A stretch of 64,000 bases of DNA. Source: Gonocerus acuteangulatus. Lineage: Eukaryota; Arthropoda; Insecta; Hemiptera; Coreidae. Below the pieces are notes generated by a model. That model did no database searches. It was given only the letters and a program-made list of their open reading frames with translations, and was not told where the DNA came from. Numbering within the stretch: the stretch's first letter is position 1; each line of letters opens with the position of its first letter. The stretch spans positions 23,346,758 through 23,410,757 of the forward strand of contig OX328128.1 in the NCBI GenBank assembly GCA_946811695.1, in the 5' to 3' direction. The translations under genes and the position numbers were made by a program. This document shows positions 22,891 through 34,599 of the stretch, piece by piece.

Positions 22891-23318
22891 AATAAACGGA
22901 AGATTGGTCTTTATAATGATAATAAAATAACAAATGCATTAAGTAATATGAAAGATAGAATAAATAGTATAAATAAACAAAATGTGATTTATCAAATTAA
23001 TTGCAAGCAATGCATGGACAAATGTTACATAGGGGAAACTTCCCAAAATTAAAAAAATAGGATAAAACAACACATTTCTAATTGCAATAATAGTAAAAAT
23101 ATCAATACTACAGCATTGGCAAATCATGCTATCACCAAACAGCATAAGTTTGATTATGATAATGTTAAGATTTTAAAAACTGTTAATGATAATAAAGCTA
23201 GGAAATTAACTGAATCCATTTACATAACTAAAAATATCAATAGAACCATTAATTTCAAAACAGATGTTAAAGGTATAGGACAACATTATGTTGACATATT
23301 AAATAAAATTAATTTCTG
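22891..23318 (+). pseudogene. Penelope-like element GIY-YIG endonuclease
   Basis: The frame encodes VIYQINCKQC followed by CYIGETSQ, the two halves of a GIY-YIG nuclease start (here IY...YIG). The paired cysteines between them are typical of Penelope-like elements. An in-frame TAA follows TSQN, then KNRIKQHISNCN, ALANHAITKQHKFDYDNVKI and an ESIYI-like helix up to TGA at 23317. The family uses this nuclease to nick target DNA for reverse transcription. The reverse transcriptase that normally precedes it is not seen; a CAGGGTGTCC end at 22878 adjoins the 5' side. The copy is inactivated by the stop. Confidence 0.85.
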
Positions 23319-23745
23319 ATGACAGTGTAACAGATTACTTTCACAGTTTAAATATCTGGGTTACATACCTCAGTGTATTGTATATTAAATATGGTAATAA
23401 AACTAATGTTAAGTAGAGATTACACAATTTGTCTGTGATATGTCATACATAATTTATTATATATTTTGACTAATTGAATTTTAATGTTTTAATTTAATTT
23501 TTAGTTATACCAAATATAATAGGCCTAGGCAGGTTGATAAAGTCTAATATGGCTGTGATAATGAGTGTTTAATTGATATAGGTGTAATTTGACTTGGTTC
23601 CTTACAGGAATCATGTTTATTTATTGCATGACTGTTTTAATGTAACTATAGTAATGAACAGGACATGGTGAGTTTAAAATTATGACAATAAAATTTAGTA
23701 AATGGTTTTGGAGGATGTAATATCTGAAATTAATATACTATTGTA
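23319..23745 (+). mobile_element. Downstream region of the Penelope-like element
   Basis: About 430 non-coding bases between the endonuclease stop and the hammerhead-like motif, as expected for the 3' part of such an element. Confidence 0.5.
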
Positions 23746-23788
23746 GATTGCCTGAGGATGGACCTGTGTGTCCGAAACGTTGTGATGG
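23746..23788 (+). ncRNA. Hammerhead-ribozyme-like motif
   Basis: CTGAGGA (23752) is followed by a GGAC/GTCC stem II with a short loop, then GAAACGTT (23774), which supplies GAAA, self-complementary ACGU and U at the cleavage position. Flanking ATTGC and GTGAT can pair through five positions including two G-U for stem I. Hammerhead motifs are known in Penelope-like terminal repeats, and this one lies about 430 bases after the endonuclease. Helix III would be only two base pairs or form between two copies. Confidence 0.55.
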
Positions 23789-24179
23789 AGAAATAAATGT
23801 AAAGTTTGAAAAATTTTTTGAAGGGTTATTCTTCACCTGTTTGGTATTATAAACGGAAGAATTTCGAGAATCGATGCAGGATGAAAAAAGGAAGAAAAAA
23901 AGTCCTTTGGCATTTTTCTCGTAATTGCTTCGTTTCCGAGAAAAACGCAAAACAAAAAAAAAACAATTGTGAAAAGGTATTCTTTAATAATGCCTATATA
24001 AAAATCATTAAAAATATATGTCTTATCTTTCACCTCCTCCACTCACCCTCCCATCCCCACCATTACCTTTAATCTCCCTCCTCCACCTCATAATATAGGA
24101 GTGAGTATGTCTCTGACTTTGTGTGGATTAATGAAATAATAGGTCTCCATTTTTTGACCCCTCAAGACTTGACGCAGTC

Positions 24180-24543
24180 TTTCCACACATTCCTCGATAA
24201 TAAACTGTCGGTGTTCTTGGAGTAAGTACTTTTGCCAGAAAGATTTGGAAGCTGGGTATTATTCCAGCCCATTACGGGGGCCCGTCCAAAATTGGTTGGA
24301 CACTAACTATCCATGGATCTGGATAGTACATGGTGGGCCGGTATCTTGGCCCACCATGTATGTAAGATGTAAGATTTGGTCTACAGGGAGTTTATTGGGA
24401 CAAGGGAGTACCTCATCCATAGCATCAGATGGACCTGGGAATAGATTACAGCAGAGCAATGCACAAATGCCAACCAGTCTGTCAATGTGCGATGTGATGC
24501 CTGTAATGCTGCAAGGGGCCAAACCTTTGAACAGTTTATAAAT
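24180..24543 (+). pseudogene. Mariner-like transposase C-terminal fragment
   Basis: VQNWLDTNYPWIWIVHGGPV followed by SWP matches the block before the third catalytic Asp in mariner-type transposases (usual form W-L-x-x-x-F-P-x-R-W-I-G-R-x-G-P-x-x-W-P). The SPDLxPLD motif that should follow is destroyed. After a frameshift, DLVYREFIGT and later CNAARGQTFEQF recover the family's C-terminal end. No terminus is seen. Inactive. Confidence 0.7.
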
Positions 24544-24732
24544 TGATTGTTAGGAATTATTAGAAGAAGAAATTTTTATTTTATATTTATGTATGCGTCG
24601 AGTGTCAAATGTTATACTGTTTTAAGAATTGAAAGTTTGTTTGTTTTGTGTTTTATGACTTTCCTTCGAAAAAAGGTAGTTATTTTAAATTATGTTGAAC
24701 TTGTAGCTTTACAATCCGTCATTTAATTTTTT

Positions 24733-25400
24733 TGACCAAGATTTTTTATTTATTTATTTATTGTTTAACGCTGAAAGGCGATAACACAATTAAAATGTTC
24801 TTTAAAGGAAATAAAAAAAAACAAAAAAAAAAAACAATAATAAAATCAGTCGTGATGAATTAAGAATTTGTAAAGTGTATCTGTACTGTTTATGTTAATA
24901 TTTAGTTTTACATGTAGTCAGTGAGTTGGAGTAGTATATGATTGTATAAATCTTAACAGTGTATATTACTCAATTTCAGATAGTTACAATGAAGAATTAA
25001 TTAATATTATATTGTCGTCATATACGGTCAAATAAGTTTCTGTATTCAAGTAATTGTAAATCTTGTCTATATATTGGCTCCCATCAGAGAGTAACTCAGT
25101 CATGTTCTCCGGTAAGTCATAGTTCTGTCTCAGTAAACATTCTGTCAATATGTGTTTTATTGTCAGTGGAGTGTTACATACTTCGCATGTCGGACTGTCC
25201 TGTAAGTGTGTCAGCCGGGAATGACCTATTCTTAACCGGCATAAGACAACTTCTTCTCTTCTAGTATGCCTTATGCTTGATGGCCATTCTTCGACTGTTT
25301 GTTTAATTTCTCTTAGTTTGTTGTCCGTAATCGCGTGCCGAAGAAGATTTTTTGTTGGTTCATTAGTCGAGTGCACCACTGAGCTAACCTCGCCCACATA
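24733..25400 (-). mobile_element. LINE 3' end joined to a tRNA-like head
   Basis: Minus strand: from 25398 the sequence GGGCGAGGTTAGCTCAGTGG is the start of the tRNA-like SINE head. By about 25360 it has passed into LINE coding sequence: NKLREIKQTVEEWPSSIR, TRREEVVLCRLRIGHSRLTH, the knuckle C-E-V-C ... K-H-I-L-T-E-C, then LPENMTELLSDGSQYI. A 3' untranslated region follows to the (TAAA)n tail at 24747. The head lacks its B box. This looks like a template-switch chimera or a SINE insertion at the LINE's truncated 5' end. Confidence 0.8.
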
Positions 25401-25409
25401 TGTCAATTT

Positions 25410-25570
25410 ATATATATGTGTGTGCTAATTTTAACCACCGTTATTTTCGGGCTCTATGGGTTCTGAAACGTCAAATTTTCTAGTGGGCACTTCAAGATTG
25501 CGTACTGAGGTCTGCGGATTCCTCCCTATAGGAGGTAGGTGGTAAGAAATGCACCACAACCCGACCAAGA
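25410..25570 (+). mobile_element. Rep-A 3' end fragment
   Basis: TTAACCACCGTTATTTTCGG, GGGTTCTGAAACGTCAAATT and TCCTCCCTATAGGAGG match the Rep-A tail. Confidence 0.65.
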
Positions 25571-25919
25571 ATTGCCAAAAATGTAAGATTCGCTATTAAA
25601 TGATCGATTACGATCGCCGTTTAAGCGACTTTATTAAAGGTAATAAATGCTTCCTAAATAAACCGCTCAACCGTCAATCTTCTGTCTGTTATTATTTCTC
25701 ATATATATGTAAATGAGAAAGTAGGAGAACGGGAGGCGAAACGGCGATGTCATCTCGGCACAGAGCAATATGCTCAAACTGTCGACGTGTGTTACGTCAA
25801 ATTTAAACACAAATTGCACTCTGCTCTTATGGCAGCTCATTATTTTTCTGATACATTCAACCCTTGTCTTGGAAAATTGCTTTTTTAGTTAGTCAATATG
25901 CTTCGAAAATTCTAAGTTG

Positions 25920-25924
25920 AATAT

Positions 25925-25996
<72 letters not shown>
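25920..25996. repeat. (TA)n array
   Basis: Long, nearly pure TA array with two small interruptions. Confidence 0.95.
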
Positions 25997-28900
25997 GGGG
26001 AAGGTGTTGTACCTTTGACCACTTCGCAAAATTGAATTTTTTTTAGCTTGAATATTAACAATAAATTCTTTTTTTTTATTTCATTGTAATTAGTATTCTA
26101 TTGCTTATCATATTTCATTTTTTCAAGGTTCTAGTTTTACATTTATTAATTTTTAAAAAAATAATCGTACAGTGGTACAACATGTAGTTGTACCTTTGAC
26201 CATGGGGTGTTGTTCCTGACACCACGTAAAAACAATACAGCACTCCAGAAAAAAAATCGTATTCAGTAATATTGTAATTAATCGTAAGTTTAATAAATAC
26301 AGGACAAGGATGTAAGCATAATAAAAAGCTATTATTGATATTATGTTATGCTTAATATGCTGAAAAATCCCGTCCAACCGATATAACGTTTTGACTGTCA
26401 AGTAGATCCACTAGCAAGAAGTTTAGCCGCAATGTCTTCAACATCAATATCATACAAATTTTCATCTTCACTCGTAAACTTGTCACTTAAAGTTTGTTTT
26501 TTCAAATATTGGATCTTAAAAATTGGATATTTAATACCACAGATCTCTGCGACTAAATATGTAATAGTAATATTAATTATTTTTTTAAAAACAGTATTAC
26601 AGTGTACAACAGTATATTATAGAGATAGTCCGTAACGGCCGGACTGTTATCGTCCTAGGCGTGCATGCCCTCTTTAAAACCAATTAAAAATTCAAATTCT
26701 TCTAAAAATACTTAAAAACTTGAATATAAAAAAAAAAATACCTTTCTTAGCCAGTGTTAACATTCTAAAGGGAGTGTCCTTGCAAAATTTTAATTTTTTC
26801 TGTCAAGTGCTTCGGGCTGGGCGATGATAGGTCAGTGAGTGGTATTTGACAAATATATAGTAGATAGCCATATATTTTAATATAATGAACAGTACTTATT
26901 GCATTATATATATTATTTTTATGAAAAATAGTCGTAAATTTGTCTACTTTTAGGTTACACATATATTTTTCATATTATCAAGTATTCAAACCGTCTTATT
27001 TAAATGGATCCGCCGGATAGGCGATTCTCAATTTTTAATCGATTCGAATCTAAATTAAATACGAATTTCGTAGGTAATTGTAATTAGTCGTTTTTCCGTT
27101 TTCCGTGTCCATTATTATTATTTTAATAAACTCTTACCTTTAACAAAAAATACCGTAAGTTGCACACAAATCCCTGCTAAATGGGATCAAGCCTACACAG
27201 TGGGATTACACATCACATTTTGGTTATTGGGGACGTTCGTGCGTAATCAAGTGACCACGTACGACCAAAAATCTATATACCTATTCGTTTTAGGTATGAG
27301 ACCACTCTCAACCTACGATGATTTTACACTGTTAACTAAGAAATGTATGGTCTTCAGCCATTTCAAAATAGATTAACAAAAGATTATCACAATCTTAATA
27401 GGAAAATGAGATGTTTCAGCTCCCAGAATGAAGGCTGTTGTTCCTATGGGAACCCCGGATGGAGGACCACCTGGCGCTTAGAAAGGGAAGCCGAAAGGAG
27501 AAAGCACACGGTATGCTAATGGAGGGGCAACAACAAGGAAGAAGAACTCGGCAAGTTTCTTGAAGAGCGAGTTTCTGCTTTGTTCACATCCAGTGAGGGG
27601 GAACGGAGGAAGCTGGGAGCTATGGAAATCAGGTTGGAATCTCTCTGTCTGTCTGCTTCATTATCATAGGATCCGTGAAATTCGCCCAAATATCCACATT
27701 ATTTTATAACCTCATAGGTTGATATATAAATAAATATTATTTTGATTTTATAAAAACAATCAATCGAAAAAACCACCATGGTCCATCGTGCAACACAAAA
27801 TTTGGATTTATTCGACACACTGTCGAATAAAATTGTATAAATTAGCCTAAATACAAACAGAGCTGACAAAAACACAAAAAGCTACAAGAAGCGTAAGAAA
27901 ACATGAGAACTAACTGTCCAAAAACTCCTCACATTCATCAAAAACACCAATATCTTAAATGATATTTCAATATAAATAATCACACTGAATTATAAAGATA
28001 AATAAAAACCATTAAAAATTAATTGAATGCCATTCAACTAGAGGCCCCTTGAGGTTATTCACTTGAAAAAAAATTTAAATCTTGAAATCTTTTTCGTTTT
28101 TGTCGACTGGGTGCCAAAAAAGAAACCCATCAATCTCTTCACGCACGTAAATAATATGTGCATATATACATATTATGTATATATGCGTTTGTCTATTAAT
28201 AAGACAGCGGGTACAGTCTGGGTTCTTTCACCAAGAAATTCGGACTACGATGTTATCATTATAAACGATTAGACGAGTTCGTTAATCAGCAATGTCGTTT
28301 TACTTTTAGTAAGGGGTTTAGGGTCACCTGCCAATACAGAAATACTTCTTGCTCGTAAAGGGTGTAATTTATGTTTACCTCCAGCGAAACCCGCTAACCA
28401 ATATTTCGTTTAATCCCCACCAGTATTTTTTAACAGTGACTATGTACATATAAACCCATGGTTACTTGATGTTCAAGCAGATACATTTAAATTTATTTAT
28501 ATTTTATTTATTAAAACAACATTTCGTTTGATCTGCTACATCAAACAATTTTTATTTTTTTCACTTATTTTACGCTTCGGCTTCAGCCATTATCAGTAAA
28601 ATATAAATTTTTGTATAGGTTGAACAGTGCCTTTACTTGCATTTAGCGTATTCGAATTATTTTCAAGTCCACATTCTTTACCACACTTTTTCTACTGAGC
28701 AGAAAACCCCATTTAATTAAAAGAAATTTTCTGATCAAAAGATATGCTGTTTTAATTTGGGCCTCAAAAGTTTTAATGAGAGAAATATATTCAGAATTTT
28801 TTTCGGACGGGTTGTCCGGAGGCTACCACCTTTTCTAGCCGGAATAGAGCTCATACAATTTTTTTTTTCAAAAGAAAAGCTCCCCCCTCCCAGTAAGAAT

Positions 28901-30120
28901 CGTTCCGACAACAGTACACGGAGTTGACGGTTATATCTTAACACTTACGGCCTTATGTCCTATTTTCTGACTTTTCTATACATCTTTCTGTGATTTTGTT
29001 TTTGAAACCTCTATATCATGTGTAGATCTCAGTGATATTGTTGAAATTTCTTACTGCAGAATACTCTTTTAGGGTTTACTAGCGTTATGATAACCTGATC
29101 AAGCAGTTAAAATGATAAGACTTGCTTTAATGATCTTTGATATTCTTGTGATTGTTCCTATCTTGTCCCACCATCTAGTTCAATCTTTCCCTCTACAATA
29201 TAATGCGAGTAACACCATTCGGACCAACCTCTGCAAATGGATATAACCACCTGATAGAGGATATCCTCCGATCCTCTGAAGGTTAACCTCTTCTCTCTCA
29301 TCCTAAAAGCTTCCATCGTCTTAAACCAATCCGCTCTTAATCACCTTTCCTTTGAAAGATGGTTTTGTGGCTCTCTGACAATCTTATCTCTCATTCGCAA
29401 CCTCATCCATGAACCCCAAGTTCTTGTAGTAAAATACTACAAGTAGTAGCAAGGACATAAAACACTCAATGATGTGGCTTCATGAAAAAAAAAAAAAAAA
29501 ACAACAACAACCAAAAAACAAAATTCTTCTCCAATTTTTACTGATTTATTTTAGCTCATTTTAATTTTGGTCGGTTTTGCAGGAACATCTTCGGAAGATC
29601 ATATAAAACAAGAGTTTAGGCGCGCGTAAATCAAAAATTTCCTGCGGCCGAAAAATCACCGTTTTTTTTTATTTGATTCGCTCATGACTCCGAAAGTAAT
29701 AATGCCGGAAAAATTCCCAAGGCGTTGAATGATCCGTTATAAAATTATGTAAAATATTTCATTATCTGGAAATGTTAAAATTGATTCGCGGCCAGAAGAA
29801 TAAAATGTAAATATAAAAAATAAAAGTAGGTATGAGTAGTTATTACTGTTTAAAAATGTGTGGCGGCTCTGTTCTAGAAAATACCCCAAAACTTTGCTGT
29901 AAAAATTAAAAATAAAAACATTTGGAAAGTTCTACAAATCTTTTTAATTCTTGCCGGCAGCCCGCTCTACAAGGCCTGCAATGAAGTCGAAGACATCACC
30001 CACATTATAAACATCTTCATGCAGAAGATAATCCTCAGCTAGGCAGAAAACGTTTCAAGATACAGACTATAGGTATTACTTGGCAGGAAACAAAAATAGA
30101 CTCATTACTTTGGTACATTT
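25997..30120. other. Long AT-rich stretch without recognised genes
   Basis: Minor items only. GTTGTACCTTTGACCA occurs at about 26003 and 26188. A 12-bp-arm palindrome of TATATAC/GTATATA type is near 28160. A GC-richer patch at about 27430-27620 has short open segments but no recognised protein. CTTGTAGTA...TACTACAAG forms a small hairpin at 29419-29439. Confidence 0.4.
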
Positions 30121-30140
30121 CATTTACAAGTTCGGGCCCA

Positions 30141-30370
30141 GCGTCGTGGCATAAGCGTCCAAGAGCTGTGTGCAGGTCGAGCGTCGTGGCATATACGTCC
30201 AAGAGCTGTGTGTGCAGGTCCAGCGTCTTGGTATATGCGTCCGAGAGCTGTATTCTGCGGGCCTCGTGTCGTGGTATATGCGCCCGAGAGCTGTGTTCTG
30301 CGGGTCCATCGTCGTGGCATATACGTCCAAGAGCTGTGTGTGCAGGGCCAGCGTCGTGGTATATGCGTTA
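30141..30370. repeat. Minisatellite, 40-43-bp units
   Basis: GCGTCGTGGCATATACGTCC followed by AAGAGCTGTG recurs at 30141, 30181, 30223, 30266, 30309 and 30351 with about 80-90% similarity. It is much more GC-rich than its surroundings. Unit length is not a multiple of three, so the open frames on both strands are not conserved as repeated peptides. Confidence 0.85.
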
Positions 30371-30706
30371 GCACATAGGTTGCCTTTCTTTCTATCACAA
30401 CTGCTCCAGGCCTTGTCCTATTCCCTTAGAATTTGGTTTGGGACCTCATTCCGTTATTCCCGGTTGGGTTTGCGGGCATATCGTATGGCACTGAATCCTC
30501 CAGAAATATTCCGTCAGCGGGCCTGCTGACGTGGCGTATTTGACATTTTACTAAATTAAATCATTAATCCAATAAAAGTAGATCATTTTAAAAGTTTCTT
30601 CACTTATATTTTTCTTTTTATATGTTTGCCAAACTAACTTTACAAAAACGAAGACTTGGATCCTGATGGAAATTCTGTCCAAAAACATCGGTCTTGAAAC
30701 TTTTAA

Positions 30707-31658
30707 CACTCCAATAGTCGCGCCATTGAAACTACCATTGGTGATCGCCTTGTATCTGAGAGATACGCCTGAGTTTCAGTCTTATTTACCGTAAATAACT
30801 TTATCTATTGTTTTAAGTATGAACAAAAACTCTTAACAGGAGATTAATATATAAAAAATTAGTAAATTTACCAAGAAAAAGTTATTTATTTAAATATGTT
30901 GATGAAAAGGGGAAGGGTATTAATTAATAATACAATCCAAGGTGACGAATAACCCTTCAAAGTTCATCATATAATTTTATTATATAATAAATGTATATGT
31001 TGAACTTTGAAGGGTTATTCCTCATCTTGCATTGTATTTATTTATTATATGCAAACTTATATAGTTGAAATATACAAATAACAAGTAGGTAGGAAATATT
31101 AGGGCAAATATTAATAATATTTTGTAGTAATATATAACTTCAAAAAACGTCTTCTGTATCATCATGCACTTTACATCCATCTGGACAATATAATGTGCAA
31201 TGATAGAGACATAAATATTGGCCGCACCCCTTGCATTTATACTGGGTGAGCCTTGTAGTCTTGCTTGCCCAAAACACTTGGCATCGCTTTGTAGTTTTGG
31301 TGCTCTCGGCTTAAGTACTATTTTTTTTACCTCTGTTTCTTCATCAATCAATGCATCCATATTCAAACTTGATATCATAAGTACGTTTATTTTGTTGTTG
31401 TTTTTATTTTGTGGTATTTACGACACCAATGAGCCCTCTTTTCTAAAAGTACAAATATGGTCGCGTGGTATCTATGAGATACAAAATAGTTTTAGTGGAT
31501 AGTTACTGCTTGGAGGAGCGTCAGGTCATAACTGACCCATCAGCCACTACCAGCTCTAGGAATAGTAAAGGGTATAGCTAGACCCGCGCACTTGCGCCCC
31601 GTCCACAGTCTGCGTAAGATGCTGTGTATCTGAGAGATCTCACGCGACCATTGGAGTG
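30707..31658 (-). mobile_element. piggyBac-like remnant
   Basis: TTAA at 30703-30706 and 31659-31662 flank inverted termini CACTCCAATAGTCGCG and CGCGACCATTGGAGTG (15 of 16 match). On the minus strand one frame gives CQVFWASKTTRLTQYKCKGC, then GQYLCLYHC and CPDGC. This is the cysteine-rich zinc-binding tail found at the C-terminus of piggyBac transposases. A second frame holds the upstream KKIVLKPRAPKLQ part, so there is at least one frameshift. The DDD catalytic domain is deleted. TTAA duplication is the hallmark of the superfamily. Confidence 0.75.
30931..31036. repeat. Small foldback, ~45-bp arms
   Basis: ATAACCCTTCAAAGTTCA and TGAACTTTGAAGGGTTAT form the arms around an AT-rich loop, inside the piggyBac remnant. 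The arm sequence GAAGGGTTATTC also occurs at 23820, just after the Penelope-like hammerhead motif. Confidence 0.7.
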
Positions 31659-31662
31659 TTAA

Positions 31663-32549
31663 GGAGAATAACCTAGAATTGGGAATTGCATTTAATGTTC
31701 GAAACATTTAGTTTCCTCATAATTGTTATGGGTTTGTAATTTAGAACTAATAAACGATATAATGATAATCTTTTGAGATTTGCTCATCTCATCTGAATAC
31801 ACGATCTTATTCCGTTTATTGACGTTTCAAGTTATTTTAGGAGAAACGCGAGAAGGAGTTCCTGACATCTAAACAACAACAACCGAAAAGAAAACCATCG
31901 AAAGAGAGCCGATATTATCAATCACTTTCACAAATCGTGTACCGATTTCACACATGATTCTATAATTGATAGTTGCCCATGCGATCCCTATCGGGGTTTC
32001 TCTCAGGAACAAGTGGTGCTAACCTTCACAGATAATTGGTAGGTGTCTGTTATGTTATTAACTCTCCGTTCCCTTCCGCATCAACTAGTACAGATTAAAT
32101 TTAACAGTAAATGTTTAGTGATAGTTGTAAATTATAGGGTTTCATTTCTTGCTTCCAATTTGATTTATGCTAGAGCAGCCTATAAAATTTCATGGTTTTA
32201 CTGTCCTCTTGATAAATATCATATTAACACTAATTTCAAAATTTATTTAATTTGATGACAGGAATGTAAAAGACATGAATATTTTCTATTATCATTAATA
32301 TTTTAATTTTATTCCATGCTCCACATCGTCTGTGAATGGCATCGATTGCTGTTAATAGTTGCTCATAGTGATATACCACGACAGTAATATATTAACCAAA
32401 GTAAAATATGGAAAAAACAAATAACTAAATGGAAAAAATAAAATAAAAAGATAAAGAAAAATATTAAAAAGAAAACACAAAAATAAATTACAAAAAAAAA
32501 ATTGAATAAACTAACTAATATTCATTTGATTTTGAAATAAAAAAGTTGC
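31663..32549. other. Nothing recognised
   Basis: AT-rich; no coding or repeat structure supported. Confidence 0.4.
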
Positions 32550-33010
32550 GGATGTTCTCATATTTTGTCGTATTTGTTAATATTTATTAATTGTTTAATA
32601 ATATTGTCGATATGGTGGCTGCTGTCAATAAGTAAGTCAGTAATGTCCCACGCTATGTCCAAGTTCGTTATAAGCAGGCAGTCTGTTAGTATATGTTTGA
32701 CAGTTAGTTCTGTATTTCTTCGTGAGTAATGCGTGTGTGGCCTATCCGCAGTCTTGCAAGGACTATTTCCTCTGTCCGGGAATTTCTGTATGCGCTTGGC
32801 TAGTCAGTAAGTATATGTTTGATTTGTCTTAGTTTGTTGTCTTTCATATTACTTCAGTCTAGCTGCCATTTTTGTTGTATTGTATTTCGATGTATTCTAG
32901 TTAAATCTTTGAAGTACAGTTTATAATGTTGGTAAGTGTCTTTCTGTGTAGCAAGTTTGGCTTGTAAGTCAGCAGTCGTGCTCAGTCCAAGGTTTTCATG
33001 TCCTGGAATA
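32550..33010 (-). mobile_element. LINE ORF2 3' fragment
   Basis: The minus strand reads ENLGLSTTADLQAKLATQK, then IQQKWQLD, NMKDNKLRQIKHILTD, YRNSRTEEIVLARLRIGHTR, and after a frameshift LTVKHILTDC. These are the end of RNase H and the knuckle region. There are at least two in-frame stops and a short deletion over the first knuckle cysteines. The 5' limit is at an A/T run near 33020. Confidence 0.75.
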
Positions 33011-33029
33011 TTTTCCATGTCCTGAAAAA

Positions 33030-33551
33030 AAAAAAAATTACATTTTCTAAAACAAAATTCGTAGCCGAAAAGGAAAGGAAATGGAAAGTTGCCTTCATGA
33101 CTTTTTTAAGGTAATGTTGGACAAAATAAACATTCAATAGGATATAAGCGATCAATATTAAAACGTTCCCTCCTGTAGGAAACATGAAAACTGGGTTGTT
33201 TTCACCCAGCAAGTCCAAATGAATTTTTATTAAGAATGGGTTCTCTATACTGTCAGGAACCTTACTAACCCCAGTATGTCTTCCTGTTTTTATAAAATGT
33301 ATGACTGTCCTATGAAGTCCAAGCTTAAAACTTTGCTTACTTAGTACTTTCAGCGAATGCATTTCAATTGAAATTGTATGTATCCCGTGAGCTTCATATG
33401 GATCACGAGCGTAGACAGATGTCTCAGTTTTCTGTTTTGTGAACCTCATTCGGTCCAGGAGACAGGAAACGTGTTTTATCATTGACATCATGTTTCTAGA
33501 AGCTTTGACTTGCCATGTTGCTTTGTGAAGTCCATTTTTATTCATATGCAA
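33030..33551 (-). CDS. Hypothetical long frame
   Basis: The longest uninterrupted frame outside the assembly gap, about 174 residues from ATG 33551 before it runs into the A/T junction with the LINE. Composition looks protein-like at first (KATWQVKASRNMMSMIKHV, DPYEAHGIHTISIEM), then a hydrophobic segment (ILIAYILLNVYFV). No domain is recognised. It could be a fragment of an unrecognised element or chance. Confidence 0.2.
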
Positions 33552-33584
33552 ATACTTAGCCTTCTAGGTTGTACGAAATCAAAT

Positions 33585-33905
33585 TATTAGTTCGATTTTG
33601 GCTGAGAAAAAAAACCAGAGTCTCGGAAAACTCCGAAAATAACTTGACGTTTCTCCTTCTTCTCATCGGTAATCCTTATTTTCAAGCATTTATTTATTTT
33701 ATATCTATAAATCTACCTTCAATTTGAGCTCTTCCTATAACACACACTTACCGTATGTATCATTAATCCATTTCTATGTAAAATGTTTTTCCTTTCATTT
33801 CATCTGTATATAAATAAGTATTAACTCTGTTCTCCTTATTTTACAGCTCTCATGAAGACTTGAATTTCAAACCGAAATTTCGGCAAAAATAAAATGCATT
33901 TTCCT
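33585..33905. mobile_element. Possible Penelope-type terminal piece
   Basis: GATTTTGGCTGAGAAAAA at the left and TCATGAAGACTTG...CCGAAATTTCGGC at the right resemble the paired ends seen at 18.1 and 42.4 kb. No coding. Weak assignment. Confidence 0.3.
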
Positions 33906-34599
33906 ATAAAAAATGTCCTTCGCAATCCTAACGACCTAATAACTTTGTTCAGCTGATTAAAAATGATGTACTTGATGCAAACTCTTCATATTTATCTTTG
34001 ATTTTTTTAAGCACATTCCCTAGCGATACGACATGAATTAATTAACTGTCTAAGGAATACGCTTCTCCTGCGTGACGCACTTTTTGAGAATAAATCCATA
34101 AATACTTACACAAAAACGACCTCTACATGATTTTGTGCTGATCTTGGACCCCCTTGACTGTTTGAGGCTTGGCAAAATACCCGCGGAGGTGGACACTTGA
34201 AGAGGCGTATTATATAGCTTCCTTTGCTGGGATATACTAGGGTCATTTTCAACAAGGCCGAAGGATTAGAGAGAAAAATGAGGATATAAAACATCTCAGG
34301 AGGATGCGGGGGTGACTTAAGGAGGCTTACACTTCTTTAGAGTAAGCACATGGGCTTAACTCCCAAGACCAGGTCACAAGTTCACTTTTTGACAAATGTC
34401 TTATTTAGCAAGGAAACTCTGGTGTAATAGAAATTCTGGTTATTTATAAATTATGATTTGCTCTTAAGATGCTGGTATGTTTTCTAAATCTTCTTCCGCA
34501 GAAGACAAATTTATAACCAATAAAGCTCTTTACAAGGTCAAGCTATTGAAAACTGTTTTGAAAACATGGGACCTGCTAAACGTCGTCGGGACTGGGGTA

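Noticed and set aside
28300..28450. Nuclear mitochondrial insertion
   Set aside because: A few codon-like strings looked mitochondrial, but no continuous conserved peptide could be read.
30168..30529. 119-residue plus-strand protein
   Set aside because: Most of it is the minisatellite, whose unit length shifts frame, and the opposite strand is equally open.
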